DNA of 28,961 nt from Fusicatenibacter_A intestinipullorum (lineage in GTDB: Bacteria > Bacillota > Negativicutes > Acidaminococcales > Acidaminococcaceae): the NCBI GenBank assembly GCA_019117495.1, contig DWZP01000020.1, positions 1 to 28,961 of the forward strand. Reading direction: 5' to 3'. A program made the position numbers and the translations under genes. The notes beneath the pieces were generated by a model. The model was given only the letters and a program-made list of their open reading frames with translations, was not told the DNA's origin and made no database searches. Below are positions 24,326 to 28,961 of the stretch, in pieces. Every line of letters starts with the position of its first letter. Position 1 is the stretch's first letter.

Positions 24326-24393
24326 GAAATCACCTCCTCCTTTGGACTTTGGCCCCCGTTCGGGAGCAGGGGAATGTATCTATTAATACAAGC
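24326..24393 (-). promoter_or_regulatory. Structured rpsF mRNA leader, candidate S6:S18 autoregulatory element
   Basis: On the minus strand the leader has a small hairpin TGTAT...ATACA followed by GCTCCC-gaac-GGGGGC, close before the ribosome site. Firmicutes rpsF leaders often carry a motif with an exposed CCG that binds the S6:S18 complex. A CCG is present here (in CTCCCGAAC), but whether it is exposed depends on the fold. Assignment rests mainly on position. Confidence 0.4.
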
Positions 24394-24399
24394 TTAAAT

Positions 24400-24428
24400 A
24401 TTATATCATCCGCTTTGTGCTTTTGCAA
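24400..24428 (-). promoter_or_regulatory. Promoter of the rpsF-ssb-rpsR operon
   Basis: On the minus strand TTGCAA (24423-24428), a 17-nt spacer and a perfect TATAAT (24400-24405). Start predicted near 24393, giving a leader of about 68 nt. Confidence 0.75.
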
Positions 24429-24444
24429 GCTGAATTTAAAATTT

Positions 24445-25815
24445 TTACAGTGCTTTCAGCATTGCGGCAGCCGTATTTTCAACTTCTTCCGCATACGCAT
24501 CAGCGTTAGCAGCCAGAACTTCTTTAATTTTTCCGGCAAAGCCTGCTTCCGGAGTTAAAAGTTTGCTGTAAGCTTTTGCCCACGCGCAGCCTGCTTCACC
24601 GGCGGGCAAAATTTTAAGACTGTCAAAATCCGGCAGCCCGGCAAATTTCTGCATATCTTCCATTAACTGTGCGTCGCCGGCTTTTACAACTTTTAACGCG
24701 GCAAGCCACAGAGCATTGCCCGCTTTAAAGCAAACCTGCCCCTTTAAGGCTTTGGCTGTACTGCCAATATCCGAGATATACAAATCGGCGTTGAACAGGC
24801 TTAAGCGGTAGCCAAAGGTAGCGGCAATTTCGCCGTAAACATGCATGCCTTCTTCATCGGCTGCGGCTTTTTCAGCATCCAGCTCCATGGATGCCATTTT
24901 AATGCCGTTGCGCTGCAATTCGTTGCTGATAAAATACAGCTCCTGCGGCGTCATTAATTTATCCGATTTGGCAAGTTTGAGTTCAAAATCAATTTCCCAC
25001 GGAGTATTTTTTAAATAGGTATTATAAATGTACTGAATGTGCATAATGGCTTCGCCAAATTCAAGCACTATACGCTGCAGCACTTCCGGTTCAAAATGTA
25101 CAACCATCCCGCCGGCTTTAAAATCGGCTTCCAGGTAGGAACCTTTTAGAGCATCGCGGAATTCTTCCGGCAGCTGATTATATTTTGCGGCTACTTCTTC
25201 AGAGGTCATGGCTTCGATTTTGCTGTCAATTTTATCGCTGCAGTCAAAACCAATCATGCTGTATCCGTAAAGAAGTGCTTTTACAATTTCTTCTTCCGTT
25301 TTAAGGCCTGCGGCGTTGGCGCCGTAACCTTCTTTATAGCCAAGTTCCAGTACGCCCCAGGTGGCTGTATCAACAGCTTCCAAAAAGTTGCGTTTTAAAA
25401 TATCCGCATTGGCGGCCGCATAATCTACAAGTACTGGGCGGGCCTGACGCAGCTTAAAGGGCACTGCGGCGTAAGCTCCGGCACAGCCCAGCCAGTCGCT
25501 GAACGCTATGCTGATGCCTTTGCCTCCCTGCGCCTGAGGGCCGGTCCATTTTAAATAGCGGCGCACAACAGCTGCATTATTGGGGTTTAATTCCATAATG
25601 TCAACAGTTATGTTTTTAACTTTGCCGCTGTCTTTTTTTGCAAAAAGTGCCGCGGCCTGGCATTCGCCGCTGTAAGCACAGGTAAGCACCCTGCCGTCCT
25701 CACAATCTGCCAGAGCAATCCATGCTCCCTGCATTTCATTTAAAGACGCTGTTATTATTTTACCCTTGGATATTTCTTCCATTGCCTGTACGGCAGTTAC
25801 TTGTTTTATAGCCAT
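24445..25815 (-). CDS. Diverged tagaturonate epimerase-like (UxaE-family) protein, probably lacking the usual active site
   Basis: This 456-residue cytosolic protein has no signal or membrane segment. Blocks such as DTATWGVLELGYKEGYGANA, then LKTEEEI, and later LMTPQELYFISNELQRNGIK and FGYRLSLFNADLY match my memory of UxaE, the tagaturonate/fructuronate epimerase of Thermotoga-type hexuronate pathways. In those enzymes the blocks carry acidic and histidine residues (DETD, IDPG-HVD, LHSGSDKF, HLKTAG). Here these positions read AKSD, FDCSDKID, LFNADLY and CFKAGN, so likely metal or catalytic residues are lost. No uronate genes are nearby. It has its own promoter and a GGAGG before ATG, and lies upstream of the rpsF promoter. 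A new activity or a non-catalytic role is likely; the function is not known. Confidence 0.6.
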   Translation of the reverse strand: MAIKQVTAVQAMEEISKGKIITASLNEMQGAWIALADCEDGRVLTCAYSGECQAAALFAKKDSGKVKNITVDIMELNPNNAAVVRRYLKWTGPQAQGGKGISIAFSDWLGCAGAYAAVPFKLRQARPVLVDYAAANADILKRNFLEAVDTATWGVLELGYKEGYGANAAGLKTEEEIVKALLYGYSMIGFDCSDKIDSKIEAMTSEEVAAKYNQLPEEFRDALKGSYLEADFKAGGMVVHFEPEVLQRIVLEFGEAIMHIQYIYNTYLKNTPWEIDFELKLAKSDKLMTPQELYFISNELQRNGIKMASMELDAEKAAADEEGMHVYGEIAATFGYRLSLFNADLYISDIGSTAKALKGQVCFKAGNALWLAALKVVKAGDAQLMEDMQKFAGLPDFDSLKILPAGEAGCAWAKAYSKLLTPEAGFAGKIKEVLAANADAYAEEVENTAAAMLKAL

Positions 25816-25856
25816 TAAAATGCCTCCATTATCAAATACTTAAATCGTTCTTATAT

Positions 25857-25885
25857 ATTATCTCCAAAAAACGCCGTTTCTGCAA
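25857..25885 (-). promoter_or_regulatory. Predicted promoter of the UxaE-like gene
   Basis: On the minus strand TTGCAG (25880-25885) and GATAAT (25857-25862) are separated by 17 nt, about 42 nt ahead of the start. Confidence 0.5.
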
Positions 25886-25990
25886 GCAAAAAAACATCTG
25901 CCCACAAAAAATGGCCTTAATAATTACAACGCTTTATTTTGTTATTAACACTATATGCTGTGTTTGGGAAACTGTTCTTTAATAAACAAG

Positions 25991-26210
25991 TTATCGACAT
26001 TATCAACAAAGTTATCCACAGTTTAACGTAGATTTAAAATTATACAGAGTTTTTTCTACACATTTTTACAAGTTTATACAGAACTTAACAAATCTTTTCC
26101 ACACTTTTCAACACATTATGCACATTTTGTTGATAACTTTTTATAGGTTGAGAATAACTTAGCCAAACACCATATATATGTTTAAACCACTAAAAAGACA
26201 GTTTTACACA
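25991..26210. other. DnaA-box cluster: candidate origin region or DnaA-binding control site
   Basis: Two exact TTATNCACA boxes are present: TTATCCACA (26012-26020) and TTATGCACA (26116-26124). Near matches with one mismatch are TTATCGACA (25991-25999), TTATCAACA (26000-26008), TTATACAGA (26040-26048 and 26074-26082), TTCTACACA (26054-26062), TTTTCCACA (26095-26103), TTTTACACA (26202-26210), and TTATCAACA on the minus strand (26128-26136). Almost all point the same way, and the first three are packed head to tail. The surroundings are very AT-rich. No dnaA or dnaN lies in the window, and the rRNA operon orientation argues against a simple bidirectional origin exactly here. Confidence 0.55.
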
Positions 26211-26219
26211 TTTGTAAAA
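26202..26219 (-). terminator. Weak hairpin after the RarD gene
   Basis: TTTTACA-aatg-TGTAAAA on the minus strand, 6 nt past the stop, followed by CTGTCTTTTT. The stem has only one G-C pair, so termination is doubtful; it also coincides with a DnaA-box-like 9-mer. Confidence 0.3.
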
Positions 26220-26224
26220 TCTGT

Positions 26225-27106
26225 TTAATTACTCCTCAGCTGCGAAACAATAAACAGAATAAGCGCGGCCCAAATCCACCCGAAAGCCAGCAAATGCGAT
26301 GCCGTAAATGCTTCGTTATAAACAAAAATACCTATCAAAAGTGTAAGCGTCGGTGAAATATACTGTAAAAAACCTATTATCTTCAGCGGAAGCAGCCTTG
26401 CGCCTGCGGTAAAAAGCAATAAAGGTATTGCCGTAACAACGCCTGCACCGGTTAACATCATAAATACTTGCAGGTTTCCGGATGCATAAAAAGAAACTCC
26501 CTGCTGCCATAAGCTGTATTCATATACAAGTGCCAGCGGCGTAATAAGCAATGTTTCAAGCATAATGCTTGTTAAGGCAGAAACCGGCAGAATTTTTTTC
26601 AACAGACCGTATAAAGCAAAAGTAAAAGCCAGTGTTAAGGAAACCCAGGGAATTTTTCCAAAACTGTAAACCATGCTGGCAACGCCTATAAATGCACAGG
26701 TAATAGCGGCAATCTGCATTTTATCAAGCCGTTCACGTAAAAAAACTACGGCAAATAAAATGCTTACCAGCGGATTAATATAATAGCCCATGCTTGTTTC
26801 AACAATATGCCCGTTATTAACAGCCCAAATAAAAGTACCCCAGTTAAAACTGATAGTAATACCGGCTGCTACCATGGCTGCTCCTGTTTTAACATTGCTG
26901 AAAACCTGTTTTACTTCTTTGCTAAAAAGCGGCCATTTTTTCTGAAAAATAATGAGCAGAAACACAAAAACGCAGGACCACATAAACCGGCTGGATAAAA
27001 TTTCAAACGGAGAAACAAGTTCCAGCGCTTTCCAGTAAACAGGCAAAATTCCCCATAATACATAGGCTGCAAGGCCAAAGAAAATGCCTTGTTTATAATT
27101 TTCCAT
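26225..27106 (-). CDS. rarD: EamA-family transporter RarD
   Basis: This is a drug/metabolite-type inner-membrane permease with ten predicted helices. The 293 residues begin YKQGIFFGLAAYVLWGILPV, with YWKALELVSPFEILSSRFMW and NWGTFIWAVNNGHIVETSMG, the RarD signature. Homologues are linked to chloramphenicol sensitivity in older literature, and true substrates are unknown. I start at ATG 27106 because GGGGA stands about 10 nt upstream; the ATG at 27115 abuts that sequence with no spacing. It follows the MFS gene by 20 nt and probably shares its transcript. Confidence 0.9.
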   Translation of the reverse strand: MENYKQGIFFGLAAYVLWGILPVYWKALELVSPFEILSSRFMWSCVFVFLLIIFQKKWPLFSKEVKQVFSNVKTGAAMVAAGITISFNWGTFIWAVNNGHIVETSMGYYINPLVSILFAVVFLRERLDKMQIAAITCAFIGVASMVYSFGKIPWVSLTLAFTFALYGLLKKILPVSALTSIMLETLLITPLALVYEYSLWQQGVSFYASGNLQVFMMLTGAGVVTAIPLLLFTAGARLLPLKIIGFLQYISPTLTLLIGIFVYNEAFTASHLLAFGWIWAALILFIVSQLRSN

Positions 27107-27126
27107 ACAAAACATCCCCTTTAATA

Positions 27127-28308
27127 TTACTTCTGCATTTGCGGCGGCACAGGAATTTTAAACGCCGTTAACGTTGCAATAACGGGTAAAACGGTCATTA
27201 AATTCATAACAAAAGGCAAACCGTAATTATCTGCCAAAAAGCCAAGTATGGTAACGCCAAATCCGCCCATGCCTACGCTGAAACCTATTGTCAGCCCGGC
27301 TGCCATGCCCACATTATTGGGAAGCATGGTCTGCGCCAAAATGGTTGTTGTTGCAAAAGAACCGATTATTGAAAACCCGGCCAGCACCACTGCTGCCAGA
27401 ACAGCTGCCGGATGCGTTACATTGGCAATAAGCCAGATAGCGGGAATACTGCATAATACAGAACCCAAAATAATACGGCGTGCCCCAAGCCTGTCGCTGA
27501 GCACAGCACCAACATAAGTACCGGCAACACCGCCAAGTAAAAAGCAGGATACTAACATACTTGCAAAAGCAGGCTCCGCGTTGCGGAAATTAATAAAAAA
27601 CAGCGGCAAATATGTGGAAAGGCCTGTATGAATGGTTGAGCGCATAAAAATAAAAAACAGCACCAAAGCAAGACCGCCGTAAGGAATTTTTTGCACCGCA
27701 CCACTTTTTTTAGCAGCCTGTACTTTTAAATTATGTTCCAAATTAACACGTTTGTATTCAGGCATATATTTCATCATTAAGCCAAAAACCAAAAGCCCTG
27801 GCAGAACAAAATACATTGTATTATGCAGCCCGCCAGGCAAAGTAAGCAAAAATGCCATTAAAATGGAACCGACTGCCATACCGGCATTGCCGCCTAAAGA
27901 AAAAATACCCATATTGGCTGCTTTATTGTTATCGCTGCTTAAAAAATTAACTGTTTTTGAAGCCTGCGGATGATAAGTTGCACTGGCCATGCCGATTACA
28001 ACAACAGTACACATAAGTAAAATATAGGCAGGAACCCAGCCTACAAACGCAAAGCCCGCACCTGCCATAGCTGCACAAAAAGGCAGCATCGCCGGCAAAG
28101 ATTTCTTATCTGTTATATAGCCGAACAGAGGCTGAATAACAGAAGAAGTTACGTTTTGTGTTAAAACAATAAACGCCAGCTGCGAATAACTTAAAGCAAA
28201 AAGTTCTTTTAAATGCGGCAGCACTATCGGCAAAGCTCCTGCCTGTAAATCTGTTACTAAATGCCCCAAAGCCAAAGCTATAACAGGCATACTAATATTT
28301 TTAAGCAT
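27127..28308 (-). CDS. MFS transporter, fosmidomycin-resistance (Fsr) type
   Basis: This is a 12-helix major facilitator exporter, about 393 residues. Family marks are ALGHLVTDLQAGALPIVLPH at the N-terminus, QPLFGYITDKKSLPAMLPF (loop 2-3) and GMASATYHPQASKTVNFLSS. Fsr exports the phosphonate antibiotic fosmidomycin, but this family is broad and the substrate here is unknown. GGAG lies about 10 nt before ATG 28308; the ATG at 28317 is only one base from it. It is the first gene of a pair with rarD. No strong promoter was seen in the AT-rich 28318-28380 stretch. Confidence 0.85.
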   Translation of the reverse strand: MLKNISMPVIALALGHLVTDLQAGALPIVLPHLKELFALSYSQLAFIVLTQNVTSSVIQPLFGYITDKKSLPAMLPFCAAMAGAGFAFVGWVPAYILLMCTVVVIGMASATYHPQASKTVNFLSSDNNKAANMGIFSLGGNAGMAVGSILMAFLLTLPGGLHNTMYFVLPGLLVFGLMMKYMPEYKRVNLEHNLKVQAAKKSGAVQKIPYGGLALVLFFIFMRSTIHTGLSTYLPLFFINFRNAEPAFASMLVSCFLLGGVAGTYVGAVLSDRLGARRIILGSVLCSIPAIWLIANVTHPAAVLAAVVLAGFSIIGSFATTTILAQTMLPNNVGMAAGLTIGFSVGMGGFGVTILGFLADNYGLPFVMNLMTVLPVIATLTAFKIPVPPQMQK

Positions 28309-28317
28309 AGTTTTCAT

Positions 28318-28602
28318 TCTCCGTTATAATAATTTATTATTAATTTTAACATAATAAATTAGAAATGACCATCAAAGACAAAATTTTGTTGTCAGCAGCT
28401 ATCTATGCACGCTACATATGCTCCCTGTCCGGTCGCATATTCTGCGAAAGCTCGCTGTCACGTTTATTACCTTCGCCTGCCGGCTCGCCACTAAACGGCG
28501 ACTCGCTTGCACTCTGTGGGCTGTGCCACACGCGCTGAAGCGCTAGGTGGCTCATGCCTTCCTGGTACCCCGGTCGGATAAATACCCTGTAGCAATAAAA
28601 AA
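28318..28602. other. Gap between the rRNA terminator and the MFS gene, with a GC-rich structured element
   Basis: The part next to the MFS gene (28318-28390) is AT-rich and probably holds its promoter, which I could not fix. The rest (about 28410-28585) is GC-rich and full of hairpins. I find no convincing gene: a minus-strand frame running through it continues into 5S rRNA and is not a real protein. Confidence 0.7.
28433..28551. repeat. GC-rich multi-hairpin element downstream of 5S rRNA
   Basis: Hairpins visible on the plus strand: TCGCA/TGCGA (28433-28447), which overlaps and competes with GCGA/TCGC (28444-28455); TCGCC-actaaac-GGCGA (28485-28501); TGTGG/CCACA (28515-28530), which competes with a nested hairpin GCCAC..GCGC-tgaa-GCGC..GTGGC (28525-28551). 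It is much more GC-rich than the flanks. It may be a dispersed repeat unit or a structured RNA; the family is not recognised. Confidence 0.45.
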
Positions 28603-28630
28603 AAGAAACATACCATAAGGTATGCTTCTT
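28603..28630 (-). terminator. rRNA operon terminator
   Basis: Minus-strand arms AAGAAGCATACC and GGTATGTTTCTT (12 bp, one wobble) with a TTAT loop, followed by eight T. It starts 6 nt past the predicted 5S 3' end. Confidence 0.9.
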
Positions 28631-28636
28631 TTCCAA

Positions 28637-28750
28637 CCGGCAGCTATCTATCCTCCCGGGCTGCTTCCAGCCAAGTACTTTCGACGTATAAGGGCTTAAC
28701 TTCTGTGTTCGGGATGGGAACAGGTGGACCCCCTTAGCCATTACCACCGG
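28637..28750 (-). rRNA. rrf: 5S ribosomal RNA
   Basis: The minus strand shows the canonical 5S features: the CCGGTGGT 5' arm pairs with GCTGCCGG at the 3' end, with the conserved internal ACCTGTTCCCATCCCGAACA and GAAGTTAAGC between them. About 114 nt; ends may be off by a few bases. It lies about 53 nt after the 23S 3' end, with no tRNA between. Confidence 0.93.
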
Positions 28751-28802
28751 ATATATTAATTTATTGAGGTGAACCCTCAAAGCTATATAGAAGAAACTTC
28801 CG

Positions 28803-28961
28803 AAGTCAAGCCCTCGACATATTAGTACCAGTCAGCTCAATACATTGCTGCACTTACACTCCCGGCCTATCTACCTCATCTTCTTTAAGGTGTCTTACCA
28901 GATTACTCTGTGAGAGATCTCATCTTAAGGATGGCTTCACGCTTAGATGCTTTCAGCGTTT
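28803..28961 (-). rRNA. rrl: 23S ribosomal RNA, 3' end (partial)
   Basis: The minus strand ends with the conserved 23S tail, including AAGCATCTAAGCGTGAAGCC, GATGAGATCTC, TAGGCCGGGAGTGTAAG and the terminal CTAATATGTCGAGGGCTTGAC. Only the last 160 nt or so are present; the rest continues off the right edge, so the operon is transcribed leftwards. The 3' boundary is placed from the tail sequence and may shift by a few bases. Confidence 0.93.

Larger units (their letters stand above)
25816..26224. other. 409-bp AT-rich gap with promoter and DnaA-box cluster
   Basis: The left part holds the promoter of the UxaE-like gene (25857-25885). The right part (25991-26210) is dense in DnaA-box-like 9-mers, described separately. 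A weak AT hairpin at 26202-26219 lies just past the RarD gene. I see no open reading frame or RNA gene. Confidence 0.7.
28395..28651. repeat. 12-bp direct repeat of the 5S rRNA 3' end bounding a 233-bp segment
   Basis: GCAGCTATCTAT occurs at 28395-28406 and again at 28640-28651, the second inside the 3' end of 5S rRNA. The 233 bp between them contain the structured GC-rich element and the rRNA terminator. The repeat could be a target-site or attachment-type duplication, a relic of a duplicated rRNA end, or chance. Confidence 0.5.

Noticed and set aside
28412..28780. A 122-codon minus-strand open frame next to the MFS gene
   Set aside because: It runs through the whole 5S rRNA gene and the rRNA terminator, so it is an accidental frame in structured DNA.
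28751..28802. A tRNA in the 5S-23S spacer
   Set aside because: The spacer is only about 53 nt and shows no cloverleaf arms.

Overview
The window looks like the chromosome of an anaerobic diderm Firmicute, most likely Negativicutes of the Phascolarctobacterium/Acidaminococcus type. This rests on moderate GC with AT-rich gaps, Firmicutes-type rpsF-ssb-rpsR, DUF951, strong AGGAGG ribosome binding sites and branched-chain amino acid transport. The genus is inference. Apart from cas2-cas1 at the left edge, every gene lies on the minus strand, so operons are read from high to low coordinates.

Region by region. (1) 51-1318: the adaptation genes cas2 and cas1 on the plus strand, clearly more AT-rich than the rest. 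Their effector genes and array must lie off the left edge. (2) 1330-5879: a phosphonate operon, ABC ATPase > fused double permease > binding lipoprotein > phnW (2-aminoethylphosphonate transaminase). Its terminator lies inside the 3' end of cas1. (3) 6137-7243: ychF. (4) 7359-12651: a second phosphonate operon, phnX (phosphonatase) > iron alcohol dehydrogenase > phnD > phnC > phnE > phnE. It is followed on the right by a DeoR-type regulator gene. Together the two operons make a complete import and C-P cleavage route: 2-aminoethylphosphonate to phosphonoacetaldehyde (PhnW) to acetaldehyde plus phosphate (PhnX), with a reductase for one of the aldehydes. (5) 13838-15972: an LCP-family envelope protein and a CoA-type Nudix hydrolase. 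(6) 16091-22949: a branched-chain amino acid ABC system, with two tandem binding lipoproteins, livH, livM, livG, livF, a CBS-ACT regulator and a DUF951 protein. (7) 23358-24325: rpsF-ssb-rpsR with a structured leader. (8) 24445-25815: a diverged relative of tagaturonate epimerase (UxaE) that lacks residues I expect in the active site. (9) 25816-26224: a gap packed with DnaA-box-like 9-mers. (10) 27106-28308: an Fsr-type MFS exporter followed by a RarD/EamA transporter. (11) 28318-28961: a GC-rich hairpin-rich element, then 5S rRNA and the 3' end of 23S rRNA.

The best leads are the DnaA-box cluster at 25991-26210, the UxaE-like protein, the structured element bounded by a 12-bp repeat of the 5S 3' end, the phosphonate regulon with its own alcohol dehydrogenase, the terminator inside cas1, and a possible very short RNA near 13.7 kb. 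No CRISPR array, transposase, tRNA or prophage gene was seen.
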